Shown one piece after another: positions 44,026 to 54,692 of a stretch of 64,000 nt of DNA; the first letter of the stretch is position 1, and every line of letters begins with the position of its first letter. The stretch lies in the NCBI RefSeq assembly GCF_001642475.1, contig NW_019173933.1, positions 186,001 to 250,000 on the forward strand, in the 5' to 3' direction. The notes below the pieces were generated by a model. That model had not been told where the DNA came from, did not search any database, and saw only the letters and a list, made by a program, of their open reading frames with translations. The translations under genes and the position numbers were made by a program. The DNA comes from Fonsecaea monophora (lineage: Eukaryota > Ascomycota > Eurotiomycetes > Chaetothyriales > Herpotrichiellaceae).

Positions 44026-45120
44026 CTATCGTATCTCTGGATCACCCATCCAGTCTGCCATAGACAGCCCAGCAACTCGTTCGCCACCGTCATCACCTCC
44101 TAGCGTCTGCTTCTCTTTGCTGCCTCTAATCCTTCTCGCATGGCTCTTCGTCTCTGCATGATGGCTGTAGTCTCGTCCAAACACCTGGAATCCCCGAACA
44201 TGAGTGTCTTTGCCATTTTGGTGGTTTTCACAAATACGAATCTGGACCACCATCGCCTTCAGCACATCCCCCCCTGGATTCTCCTGACGGTCTGCTCTGA
44301 GGGGATAAAGTGTGGGCTCCCCCTGACTAGCAATCATGTCCGAGTTTCCATAGTACCGTGGTTCCCTTCCACCAACTCCCTTCAGTGGCACATCAATCCA
44401 GCCCCGTAGGCCTTCGATGCTACTGTGTGCCTCCCCCGTCTCCGGATCAACAGTGTCGGTGACTTCCCATGAACCAAACTCAACCAAACTGCCTTCTGAC
44501 ATGCCCGCGTAAAACTTCATCTTCGTAGGTGTGTACGACTCGTCAAGCTCAAAGTCCAAATAGATTCTCATTTTGACAATAGCAACAAGTTTGAAGAAGT
44601 GTAAGGTTAACGTATGAGGTTGTGGTCCGTCGCTCTGCCAGAATAAATTTGGACTCGGGTTCCGCAGTTGAGGCAGTCCGCAGCCGGGTTTTGTGGAGGA
44701 CAACGTCCACGTTGCTAGGGACGAGATATCTCGCAAACCCTGGAGTTGTCGGGCATCTTCGATATCATGGTGAACAGATTCGAGCAACGACTGCTCATCT
44801 GCATGGCCACCTTCCGAAGCCGTTGAACCGAGGGCATTCTGCGACGCCTGTGCCTCTTCGGCATCATTCTGAATGTGACCAGCTCCATGAGCGGTCGGTG
44901 TTGGTTCGGTCCGACCGTGTTGGCGCGCGGGATTGGTCTCTGGAACAATGGAGTTGCCTGGATTATTCGACGGTGGCAAAGGGGTCGTGATGAAGGGAGC
45001 ATGCGGAGGTGTTTCGAGCATAAAGGGTGGGATTTCCGCCGTCAGGGCATTGCGTGTCGGTGTCGTCGTGACTTCATTGTTGCGAGCCTGATGCGCTGCT
45101 CTTCGAGGGGCGCGTGGCAT
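44026..45120 (-). CDS. DOC1: Anaphase-promoting complex subunit 10 (DOC1)
   Basis: 364 aa, single exon. The DOC domain (about 155-330) is clear: LATWTLSSTKPGCGLPQLRNPSPNLFWQSDGPQPHTL, FFKLVAIVKMRIYLDFELDESYTPTKM, GEGSLVEF-type strand and VVQIRICENHQNGKDTHVRGFQVFG. The protein ends in GDPEIR, giving the C-terminal Ile-Arg tail by which APC10 docks on the TPR subunit APC3/Cdc27. APC10 is a processivity and substrate-receptor subunit of the nuclear APC/C ubiquitin ligase. The N-terminal 150 residues are low-complexity and probably disordered, longer than in yeast. Housekeeping gene; the identity is secure. Confidence 0.95.
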   Translation of the reverse strand: MPRAPRRAAHQARNNEVTTTPTRNALTAEIPPFMLETPPHAPFITTPLPPSNNPGNSIVPETNPARQHGRTEPTPTAHGAGHIQNDAEEAQASQNALGSTASEGGHADEQSLLESVHHDIEDARQLQGLRDISSLATWTLSSTKPGCGLPQLRNPSPNLFWQSDGPQPHTLTLHFFKLVAIVKMRIYLDFELDESYTPTKMKFYAGMSEGSLVEFGSWEVTDTVDPETGEAHSSIEGLRGWIDVPLKGVGGREPRYYGNSDMIASQGEPTLYPLRADRQENPGGDVLKAMVVQIRICENHQNGKDTHVRGFQVFGRDYSHHAETKSHARRIRGSKEKQTLGGDDGGERVAGLSMADWMGDPEIR

Positions 45121-46631
45121 CTTGGTTCAGCGATCGCACATGAAACGCCCCTGCGTCAACCGGTATCGATGATCACTAGTCCCTGTGCCATACCTCAATG
45201 GGCCTTGCCGTAGGACAAAGGTAAGGGCATCGAGAGCGAGGCCGTGGGAGCAGGAATACATACATACATAGGAAGCAATGTGCAGTCGCCGCTGTCGAAA
45301 CGCGAAACGCGCCAAGGATTGGGAAAAAACCCCCATTCGGTAACGAGGTGATGTCACCCTGCCGTCAGGCGAAACCACCAATCGCTTGCGCCAACAAGAG
45401 CAGCGTCGGCCGCAGATATGTTAAGGAGAAGATCACTCCCTCTTCTAGGTACCTTCCATCTCGTCGCTTCTCTCCCTACCGATCCATCGGCACCGGTTTT
45501 CGATAATACCGACACCAAAACCTCTCCATACGTTGGGTGGGGGCAACGACACGGTCGCATTTTCGACGCCGGGCAGGGCCACACAGTCGTGAGGATCTCC
45601 GACCAACCCTCTGGGAAACCTCCTGCTCTCAGAGGGCTTCAGACATACTACCCTGGAAAGCGTGTCACGCAAGGGGAGAAGGGGAGAAGGGGAGATCAGG
45701 GGAACGACTTCAGATATCTCTAACAATTCCAAGCCTAAAACCCTTCGGCCCCGACCTCTGAGATGTCAGACCCCTAATACCGCTATTGCCACCTCCTACA
45801 ACTCTGGCGCAATCTACGACGCCCACGCCGCCACCCTCGTTCTACGTTGGGTGTACTCTTGTAAGGGCGAAGCGGCCAATTCCGAACTCGATAATCACCG
45901 TCGGGACTATAACGGGAACGACTGTCTACTCAGGGACCGCGGAAGCATTCCCCGACCCGGGAAAGCCAGGACTCCAATCAGACGTACAATTAGGAAAAAA
46001 TCAAGGCCACGGCCCGTGTATGCTAGAATCACACTCGTCCCTCGCGTCAGGTTGAAGAGGACGTCTTCCTTACCGCGGATATCTGTTCCCCCGGTCTGGA
46101 GCCTACCTTAGCGGTAGCGGGATGGGTTCTTCAAGTGTGGATATCTCGCCATCATAGTCAGGACCGTCCCTCTGAAGTCGACACGAGCAGCTCGACTTTC
46201 TCGTGTCGGTAATACAGTAACCGGTGGCATCTCAAACACTAATTTAATCCTAGGACAGTGCTTGAACGGAAGGCAAGCAGATATACACAGCGTAACAATC
46301 AACACTTCGTCAGTGTGACGGCTTTCATTTCCCCAATAAACCCCGAGTAATGATCACATATCAATACATAAGGGCACAGTCTCACGAAGACTAGCAAACA
46401 ACCCGAGGATGGCCAAGCTCTAGCCATCATGGAAGGCGAGCCAGCCCAGCACTGCTGCACCGGAATTCAAAACTCGGAATTTAACCCAGTCGTATCCTTC
46501 GATTCTGGACGCAAATTGAATACTACGAGCCATTTCAGAGGTCACGTTAAGAAGGTACTTCAACCCTCGGCGTGCTGGTATCAGAAACCCTCGAATAATC
46601 CTTGCAGGGTAATCTACCTTTCCCGTGAAAG
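45121..46631. other. 1.5 kb intergenic between APC10 and SDR genes
   Basis: Divergent region with no supported gene. Contains (TACA)n at 45257-45270 and three perfect AAGGGGAG units at 45671-45694. A plus-strand open frame at 45662-46111 (149 aa) is basic and without domains, so I did not call it. Confidence 0.55.
45671..45694. repeat. Triple 8-bp tandem repeat AAGGGGAG
   Basis: Three exact copies in tandem, followed at once by atcagggg. Possibly a STRE-like or G-rich promoter element, or simple low complexity. Confidence 0.85.
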
Positions 46632-47759
46632 ATGGTTTTTCGTTCTGGACCCCTGACTCCTGGAGTCGCATTCGTAACCGGCGGCGCACGCGGCTTGGGC
46701 AATGCGATTGCAGTATCTTTCGCAAAGGATGGCGCACGAGGGGTTGTTATCGTCGATATTTTGAGCGATGATCTGCTCGAAGCAGGCCGCAAGAATGTCG
46801 AGACCTACGGAGCTCGAGTCAGTAATACTGTTTAAAGACCGCATTGCAGTTTGCTGTCATCGTCCCAGTCTCTGACCATGTGTAACCACTCTCATCTGCG
46901 CAGTGCATCGCCATCAAAGCCGACGTTACCAAAGAAGACGATGTTGCTCGTGCGATTGAGGAGACAATAACAACCTTTGGGCGAATCGACTATGCTGCGT
47001 TCGTGTCTCTTTAGATCCATGAACGACTTGTCTCGACAGGAGGACTAACACCCGTACAGCAACTTTGCAGGTATTGTGGGACCAATCAATCTTCGCATGT
47101 GGACCACTTCAATCGAAACGGTGCGGAAAGTGCTTGAAGTCAACACAATCGGCGTGTGGATCTGTACTTCACAACTGATCAAGGCTATGATGAAGCAAGA
47201 AGCCGTGGAATTGTAACCAGCATTCAACGAAACATCGCATCCATGACGCGGGATCCATGCTGACTCTTTCTCTGCGGCAGTGAACCTGGCCGAGCTCCAT
47301 GTCGCGGATCGATTGTGAATTGCGCTTCTGTCAATTCAATCATGTCCGCTGAGGGTTCGGGCGCGTATACGGCCTCGAAGCACGCCGTGGCAGGGATAAC
47401 CAAAGCAGTACGATCTATAAAGCCCAGATTATCCTCCTCATCGAGACCAGGCTGACCTTCTGATCAAACACCAGGCTGCACTAGAGGGAAGGAGGCACGG
47501 GATTCGGGTTAATTCACTCTCGCCTGGCTTCATAGCCACCCAACTCGTCCAAGGTCTTGACCTGGGAATGTCTCCCGAAGAAGCTGAGGCCAATTGGAAA
47601 GCCATCGAGGCCCGCCAGGGCCGTACCGCTGTGCCTGAAGATATAGGCGATGCGGTAGTTATGCTTTCATCTACACGCGGAAGCCTGGTAATCGGCCAGA
47701 ATCTGGTTGTGGACGGGTCAGTTGCACTGCGTGATATTCCCTGTGAACAGACTTGCTGA
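46632..47759 (+). CDS. Short-chain dehydrogenase/reductase (classical SDR)
   Basis: 289 aa. Exons: 46632-46817, 46904-46998, 47060-47212, 47281-47407, 47451-47759. Cofactor motif TGGARGLG (16-23), Asp in KADVTKEDD, NFAG at 95-98 in place of the usual NNAG, and the catalytic Ser161/Tyr174/Lys178 set in CASVNS...AYTASKH. Ends with the GIRVNSLSPGFIATQLV strand and a C-terminal LVVDG. An acidic residue at the end of beta-2 (VIVDILSD) suggests NAD(H) preference. Intron 2 uses a weak gttcgt donor but is needed to join YAANFAGIVGP. It may oxidise or reduce the alcohol/ketone partner of the neighbouring Baeyer-Villiger enzyme (inference). Confidence 0.88.
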
Positions 47760-47921
47760 CAGTTACGAGGGGCTTCACCATCTGTGAGAATTGAGGGTCG
47801 ATTCGGTAGTTGCACCACTGCAGGATACGGGGCTGTGTGCGCGGCCTGCCTCGAAGGAACAGTAATGACCAGGTCAAGGTAGAAGGATATCGGCTAGCAT
47901 GAGATCTACATATATTGGCCC

Positions 47922-49273
47922 TCATCCTGTCTTGTATCCACTCTTGCCAACCACGCATTCAAAAGCTCCTCCATTCTTTCCGAACATCTCCCTCAAGTCA
48001 TCGACCAAAGCCTGTGGCCTTTCCCAAGCCGCAAAATGACCACCGGCGTCATGATTCCGTTCAAACACTATCGGGCCCAATGTGTGCGCCCACAGCCGCG
48101 GCATCTGCACGATCTCAAGTGGGAACCTGGACACACCGAGCTTGACATCGATGTACTTTGTCACGGTACTAACACACTCGGAGTAGTAGTTTTCGTGATA
48201 CCACTGCGCGGGTGCATGAGGTCCAGCGGTCGAGAAATAATAAGTGCAAACCCACGTCAGAATCTCGTCATCGGTCCAGGGATATGCGTCCGTCCAAGCA
48301 TGTAGTTTCTCGTAGATCCATGCAAGGAGGCCGATAGGGCTATCTACCATGCTGTAAGCTATAGTCTGGGGGCGCTGCGCATGCATCAGAGCGTAAGCCA
48401 TTCCTTCGCTGAAGAACTTCTGAGAGCGATCGAGGCCCATCTGCTCCTGCTCCGAAATTGGTGTTTTTTTGATCTTCTCCACCAGTTGCGGAAACTGATC
48501 CTCGCTCGGTTGAGAGGCGACAACCATGTTCAGATGGTGAGCTTTGCAGTGTTCGGGATAACTGTACGCTATCATTCGCGTTACCGAGTGGCCCACGTCA
48601 CCTCCCTGAGTAACTGCATACACAGAATAGCTATCAGCTCCGCCAGTTCGAAAAGCAGCATAGGTATGGTCAGGGGTAAATGACTCTCACCGTATTGAGT
48701 GTATCCCAGAGACAGCATTAGTTTATGTAGTGCTTCTGCATGCTTCCCGCTATGGAATCCTTTCTTTAAGAGTTTTATCGACATGCTGTCCTCGCTTGGC
48801 TCAATGTGAGGGAGGGAACATACCTTTTGGACCGAGCCGGAGAAACCGAATGATGGCAGACTGGGCGCCACCACATGAAAGGAAGGGAAGTCGTCCGAGA
48901 CCGCCGTCAGGAGAGGAACAATCTTCGAAGCCTCGTGGAAGCTCCCAGGCCATCCATGGACGAATAACAAAGGGATGGCGTTCTCGTTGTTGCTCTTGAC
49001 ATGCATGAAATGGACCGACTGGGCACCGAACCCTTCAACCTCTATCTCACTAATGAATTGCGGATAGAGGTTGATATCTCTCTCAGCTTTGCGCCAGTCG
49101 AAACCACGCATCCAATATTCATGCAGACGATGGATCTCCGACAATGGCGTCCCTCGTGTCCATGGCTCTACTCCCTCCAATTCACTGGGAAGCTCGGTAA
49201 GTTCCAGTCTCTTTTGGAGCTTTGCCAGACGCTCTTCGCCAATGTAGCACTTGAATTGTTGTGGTACTGCCAT
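47922..49273 (-). CDS. Epoxide hydrolase, EHN-type alpha/beta hydrolase
   Basis: 404 aa, exons 49273-48824, 48763-48691, 48613-47922. The N-terminal EHN domain (FKCYIGEERLAKLQKRLE..., WRKAERDINLYPQF) is followed by an alpha/beta hydrolase core: oxyanion HGWPGS, PSLPSFGFSG, nucleophile Asp180 in VTQGGDVGH, and the His of the triad, His367, in DAGGHFAAWERP. The cap region holds YYFSTAGP with a possible proton-donating tyrosine. It matches microsomal-type fungal epoxide hydrolases, which open epoxides to vicinal diols. No signal peptide is seen. Divergent from the Baeyer-Villiger monooxygenase, so a paired oxidation/detoxification pathway is plausible. Confidence 0.92.
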
Positions 49274-49645
49274 TATGGGACTTTTCGAATCGTCAGGTAA
49301 ATCGTGCTGTTCAGGTGAGACGAGCGGTAGGGGTGAATCTTGTGGTACGTGAAAGTCATCAGTGAAACAGATGAGATTCCGTCATATCCACTGGGATGGA
49401 AACTTGTAGTACACGAAAGCGATCCGTGAAAAAAGTTGAGATTCCGTGACCTGAACGGGTTTCCGAGCCATGTCAGACATAGCTACGACGAGTACATATC
49501 CTCACACCGCGTCGAGAATTCCGCGTCGGAAAACAAGATCAAGTATAGCCCACCACATAAGGGGATTTTATATGCTCCTTGTATGCCAGAGTTTTTCTTC
49601 AGTTGCATACTCTCTTCATTCCAGTTAGAGCGATCGAATTGCATC
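49274..49645. promoter_or_regulatory. Divergent promoter region, epoxide hydrolase / BVMO, with direct repeat
   Basis: 372 bp between opposing start codons. Holds an imperfect direct repeat, copy 1 at 49339-49382 (44 bp) and copy 2 at 49403-49447 (45 bp), both ending in GAGATTCCGT and both starting CTTGT. Such repeats could be binding sites for a shared regulator (inference). Confidence 0.65.
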
Positions 49646-51277
49646 ATGGGTTCAACCGCCCCAGACACCATCCGCACGGATGTTCTTATCGTCGGCGCCG
49701 GATTTTCGGGCGTCTACGCTCTACACATGATCAGAAAGTTAGGCCTGTCTGTCAAGCTTATCGAGAAAGGGAGCGGATATGGTGGTGTATGGCACTGGAA
49801 CCGCTACCCTGGAGCGAGAGTTGACTCTGAAATGCCGACATATCAACTCAACATCCCCGAAATCCACGAGACATGGAACTGGTCATGCCGTTACCCGGAT
49901 CATCATGAGCTGAGGGCATATTTTGCTCACGTCGCGAAAGTCCTCGACCTGGAAAAGGACACAACCTTCAATACGCTTGTCCAAGGCGCCACCTGGGAAG
50001 ATGGTGAATGGAACATCTTCACCCAGGATGGTCCCAACTACGTCTGCAAGTATTTTCTTCCCTGTGTTGGGTTCGCTTTCCAAAAGCACTACCCAGAATT
50101 CCGGGGACTTGAGAACTACAAAGGTCTCTTGGTACACTCTGCCGAATACCCAGAAGATCTGGACTTGAAAGGGAAACGCGTTGCTGTGCTCGGCAATGGC
50201 GCAAGTGGCGTCCAATGCATTCAAGAGATCGCCAGGGAAGATTGCCAGCTTACAGCCTTCATACGGAACATCAATACCGCTTATCCAATGGGACAAAGGA
50301 CCTTTGATGTATTCGAGCAGAACATCTCGAAGAGCTTCTACGACTGTATCCTAAGAGCTGGACGGCACACCGCCTCTGGCTACCCGTACAACCCGCCATC
50401 TTCGGTGCGTTGGAACGAGCTTCACCCCGAAATTTCTGCTAGGCTGATGGAAAATGCGTGGCGCCGAGGGGGATTCACTTTCCATCTGTCAACAACGGGC
50501 GAGTTTGTCTTTGATAAGGAAGTCAACAGAACATTCTACGACTTCTGGAAGGAAAGAACCCGAGCTCGTGTGTCGGACCCAGTCAAACGGGACATTGTGG
50601 CACCCGAGCAACAGCCATATTGGATAGGCACAAAGAGGCCTAGCTTGGAGCAGTATTACTACGAATCCATCGACAGGCCGAACGTCTCGGTGGTAGATCT
50701 GAAGAAGAATCCAATCGACCACTTCACTGCCGATGGGATAGTTACCACAGACGGGACTGAACACAAGCTGGACGTCGTACTTTTCGCCACGGGTTACGAT
50801 TTCTGGACGGGCGGTCTGACGAACATGAATATTCGAGATAAAAACGGCCTCCATCTCAAAGAGAAGTGGGCAAAAGGTTGCGAAACGCATCTAGGGCTGA
50901 GCATTCCAGGGTGCCCCAACCTGTTTTATGCATACGGACCACAGTCGCCCGCGGCGCTGGGCAGCACTTTGCCGATCATCGAAACGCAGGTCGAGTGGAT
51001 CTGTAGAGCTTTGTCGAAGATGAAGTCAGAGGGCATCAAATACGTCGAGCCTCAGGCTGGTCCGGCTAAAAAATGGCGACAGACAATCCAAGACCACTGC
51101 TCACAGACGCTATACGCAGATGGAAGCAACTACTATATTGGGACTAATATTCCCGGCAAGCCTCGAGAACAGCTGCCATGGATTGGTGGCACAGATGTCT
51201 ACATACAACGCTGCAATGAAGCACTTGATGGTTGGGAAGGGTTTGATGTGGTGTTTGATGAGGCGCCTGCTCCATAG
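49646..51277 (+). CDS. Flavin-dependent Baeyer-Villiger monooxygenase
   Basis: 543 aa, single exon. FAD site GAGFSG (17-22) with the following EKGSGYGGVWHWNRYPGARVDSE, highly typical of class B monooxygenases. NADPH site GNGASG (183-188). The Baeyer-Villiger fingerprint region reads YKGLLVHSAEYP (158-169) where classical BVMOs have FxGxxxHTxxWP, so Phe is Tyr, Thr is Ser and Trp is Tyr. The C-terminal segment FATGYDFWTGG matches the conserved ATGY motif. The open frame reaches 49436, but the ATG at 49646 (MGSTAPDTIRTDVLIVGAG) fits. It should insert oxygen next to a ketone to make an ester or lactone. Head-to-head with the epoxide hydrolase. Confidence 0.93.
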   Translation: MGSTAPDTIRTDVLIVGAGFSGVYALHMIRKLGLSVKLIEKGSGYGGVWHWNRYPGARVDSEMPTYQLNIPEIHETWNWSCRYPDHHELRAYFAHVAKVLDLEKDTTFNTLVQGATWEDGEWNIFTQDGPNYVCKYFLPCVGFAFQKHYPEFRGLENYKGLLVHSAEYPEDLDLKGKRVAVLGNGASGVQCIQEIAREDCQLTAFIRNINTAYPMGQRTFDVFEQNISKSFYDCILRAGRHTASGYPYNPPSSVRWNELHPEISARLMENAWRRGGFTFHLSTTGEFVFDKEVNRTFYDFWKERTRARVSDPVKRDIVAPEQQPYWIGTKRPSLEQYYYESIDRPNVSVVDLKKNPIDHFTADGIVTTDGTEHKLDVVLFATGYDFWTGGLTNMNIRDKNGLHLKEKWAKGCETHLGLSIPGCPNLFYAYGPQSPAALGSTLPIIETQVEWICRALSKMKSEGIKYVEPQAGPAKKWRQTIQDHCSQTLYADGSNYYIGTNIPGKPREQLPWIGGTDVYIQRCNEALDGWEGFDVVFDEAPAP

Positions 51278-52244
51278 CCCTCTCAACAGAATGAAGACAA
51301 ATACCCGCTGTCACAGATGGAACACTCCAATCTCACAGATCGGTGCAGGTCACCTGAACCTGGTAGAGGGTGAGATTCTCAGTTACATACGTAGGTAGAG
51401 GAAGGAACTAGCTATGAAACGAGAGAGGACGCTATACACCCACGATACATAGTAGGTCTACATCCCCTTGGCGGTCCATCATCGATAGCGGCAGGGTTAC
51501 GCTTTGTTTCTGGTACAGTGAAATCTCGAATCGGAATGTCGAATGGGTTCCGATCGCAGCTCGCCATCCGGATTTCCATTAGACTAACTCTGTACTCCTG
51601 AAGCTAAGCCGACATGCTGAGATTCGAGGGGCAGAGTACACATCGCACAGCCCACCATTGCGGGGGAGCCCACTCAACTCAGCAACTAGAGTGAGCCCAT
51701 TGAGATTGAGACTCGACTTGGGGGGTTCTTTACTTGTCCTTGCATCTACTTCTTGCCCTTTCCGAGTAGCCTCGAGCATGACCTTAGAAAAAGGCAATGT
51801 TCTAGCTGGAAAAAGTGTATCAGATATGACATTCTCAGTCATTTATTTGACAAAGGAAAAAGATGTACGTGAGGATCAACGAGGTATAGCTCCAGATGCA
51901 CGTTGTTCCACCTGAGGTGCTGACTTGGTATTTCCTAGCTTGTTTGGTACGGGGCGATATATGTTGTTGATCCTTTACACCGACTGTGACGGAAATATTT
52001 TGACTTAGCGTGGAGGTTTGACGGAGGTGCTGGTAGGGCTGACTCCTTGTAACGTACTCGGTACCTCTGTGTTTGTAGGTGTTGTGACACTTCGTGCATT
52101 CCGAGCACCTGACTATTGAGGATTATGGCTCTCGAAGACCAAGTCTTTGTACTTCTACTTCTGCCACTCCGCGCCAAAAATGATGTTCGGGTGGTACGAC
52201 AAGTATTCCAGTCCCATCGATATGCATTCCCCTGCTCGATCATT
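51278..52244. other. Intergenic, convergent 3' ends
   Basis: 967 bp between the BVMO stop and the GST stop. No gene supported. Confidence 0.55.
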
Positions 52245-53236
52245 TCATGGCACCCCTCTTCCTTCTCTAATCGCTTTGGCCATTTCACTCATCGCCCTGT
52301 CTTCGGCATAACGCTGATATATAGGCAAGTAGTGCTCCTTGTCACTCATGGTCTCGGTCACTGATTTCCTCGACGATACGACATCAAACCATTTCCGCCA
52401 TCGATTCCACAGTTGTTCGTCCTCTCCGCCCTGACCTGGAGGGGGTATGCCCACGCCACCCTTGAAGTGGTCGAGCACCCACATCCTCACGGCCCAGGGT
52501 GCGAGTGCTACGTCGCCGAAAGTGAAGTCTTTGCCCATAAAATATGGACCTTCAGGATCAGCGTTGGAAATCCATGTCTTCAGGGCGTTCAGAAGCTCGG
52601 TGCGTGCTTTCTCCAAGGGATACGGGCTTTTCTCTGTGTGTTGCAGGACCCTATACTGCTGTGAGATGTCGAGTGCAGACTGGGGTGCATCAATAAATAC
52701 CTGTGGTATGCCGGTAGGATCCTGGTCGTGATGTGATCCACCCAGACTTTCATGACAGCTTTTTTGTAGGGGTCGCGCGGCCACAAAGGTGTCTGGTTTG
52801 GATACATGTCTTCCAGATATCTAATGGTGTCAGCTGAGAGCAGTCTCTTCAGCCAGGTGGCTATCATGACTTACTCGCAGATGATATTGGACTCGATCAA
52901 TGGCTTGGTCGACCCATCCTCTTGAGGGCATCCCAATGTAGGGACCAAACCTCGCGGGTTGAGCTTCAGAAAACTGTCTCCAGTTGGCACAAAGCGTTCC
53001 AATGACATGCAGTGATGTGACACACACCTTGGTTCCTTCCGATATGGATTGATCTCGACATACTTGTACGGAATCTGCTTCTCCTCAAGAGTGATCCATG
53101 CTCTTTGCACAAAGGGACAAAACCATCCCGAGTACAAAGTGATGGGCTCGTCCTTTTGATGCGCCGCGACAATCTTGGCTGCAGGGCCTGTTGCCTCTGG
53201 GTAGATATCTGCGTCGGGATGTGAGACTGAACCCAT
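52245..53236 (-). CDS. Omega-like glutathione S-transferase
   Basis: 277 aa, exons 53236-53028, 52973-52875, 52820-52701, 52650-52245. The thioredoxin-fold N-terminal domain has SGWFCPFVQRAWI, with Cys of the CPF motif as in omega/thiol-transferase GSTs, then LNPRGLVPTL and the SNIICEYLEDMYP linker. The helical C-terminal domain has GPYFMGKDFTFGDVALAPWAVRMWVLDHFKGG, strong in fungal omega-like GSTs. The third intron (52700-52651) is deduced from phase: the acceptor tatag gives PAYHRVLQHTEKS. Conjugation or reduction of glutathione adducts. It may follow the epoxide hydrolase in detoxification. Confidence 0.9.
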
Positions 53237-53599
53237 GATTCCGATGTGCTTTCTGAGCCAAAAAAGGATCTTCTTCTAACAAGGCGACGAGTTCGAAGGA
53301 GAATGTCTTTACGTTTGACTTATCTTTCCATCCCCATCATTTGTAAGATTTGGAGATGGATTATCGTGACGCAACATGAAGCTGATCCCGTGAGCGGGGA
53401 AGCAGCAGGCATGACAGCCTCGTGTGGGCCATACATAATCCGGACAGCCTTGTTGACGAATGCTGTCTTTCACCAGCTATATCAGAACATGTTAGGAATT
53501 GACAAGGGCTTTTTGTCGAATTGGGAACAAACTGGTAGGGTGAAATTATCTCAAATGCTTCGTCGATTACATGGGTTTTGCCTGATTTTGACGGTTCCT
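53237..53599. other. Intergenic: GST promoter, 3' flank of NmrA-like gene
   Basis: 363 bp, no gene seen. Confidence 0.6.
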
Positions 53600-54692
53600 T
53601 TATAGAGACGTATCTCTGGCCCAAATCCGTTGCATGTCTTCTCCTTCCAGACCGTTGTGCCCGCTCTTGACGAGGCTGTCGATTGCTTCTTCGATGGGGA
53701 CGTCGCCCTCCAGCAGATCAAACCAGCCTCGCGTATCGTTCCGATCCAACAGCGCCGCGGCCACCTTGGCGACATCCTCGCGCGGTACATCTGAGAGTTT
53801 TGGTGGAGACTCGTCAGCGAAAACAGGAGGAATGAAGAAACGGGGAAACTTGTAGTACTTACTCCCAGTTATCGACGTCTTGCCTAGCGTCACCTTGCCC
53901 GTGCCTGGCCTGTCCGTCAAAGTGCCTGGTCTCAAGTTGATGGCTTGAAACTCTTGGTCGCCGCCGTCCCGTCTCTTCTTCGCGAGGGCTTCGAGGTGCT
54001 CGTCCGCCTCTACTTTTGCCTGGAAGTAGTGCGGCAGGACGTTTTGGTTGATGTTGTCCGCGGCTTTCCGGTCTTCCTCGGTCCACCATGGCGGATAACC
54101 CTTGCGAGACTGCAACGCGGGAATTGTTAGTGGAAGAGTCTGCGAGGGGTTGATTTGCTAGGGTGTGAACTGGGAAAGCAACTTACTGCGTGGTATGACA
54201 CCATCAGGAACTTCTTGACCCCCGGCATGGCCAGCGATGCCGAGATGTAGCACTTTGCGGCGATCATGTCAACAGCCTTTGTCCTTTCCGGTCCGCCCTT
54301 GCCGCCGGCGCCTAGTCAATGCACTCCGTCGTCAATACACAATATACTCGCCCCCATGGGGGTCAATAGCACAGTGCGACTTTAAGCAGGAGTTTGTTTT
54401 GAAAGACAATATGAGATGAGAGATGAACTTTACCAGCACTCCACACGACGATATCCGGCTTGACCTTCTCCAACACGCGCTGCGCATCACTAACCTCCTT
54501 GACGTCGTCGAGACTGTCCACCAACACCTCGATCTTGCCGGGCTTGTCCTTGCCGAGCGCCAGGATCTCGACCTCGTGCGCCGGGTTGCGCACCACGCTG
54601 GTGACGGACCATTTCTTGGCGAGGAGGAGGGGTTGGAGGAAGAGAGAGACTTTGCCGTGCCCGCCGAGTATGAGCACGCGTGGCGTAGACAT
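53600..54692 (-). CDS. NAD(P)-binding Rossmann-fold protein (NmrA/atypical SDR-like)
   Basis: 273 aa, exons 54692-54434, 54311-54187, 54109-53863, 53790-53600. N-terminal Rossmann strand RVLILGGHGKVS (GGHGKV replaces the usual GxxGxxG), followed by TSVVRNPAHEVEI and DIVVWSAGAGGKG. Later KAVDMIAAK, KKFLMVSY, and the RPGTLTD and VPREDVAKVAAALL segments are typical of the fungal NAD(P)-binding oxidoreductase family. There is no Tyr-x3-Lys triad, so catalysis is uncertain and a redox-sensing or nucleotide-binding role is possible. The ATG at 54692 gives an N terminus at the first beta strand. Confidence 0.85.

Noticed and set aside
45662..46111. 149-codon plus-strand frame between APC10 and SDR
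   Set aside because: Basic, low-complexity, no domain or splice evidence, and overlaps the AAGGGGAG repeat.
52651..52700. Apparent frameshift in the GST
   Set aside because: A GT-AG intron with the tatag acceptor restores the family sequence PAYHRVLQHTEKS.
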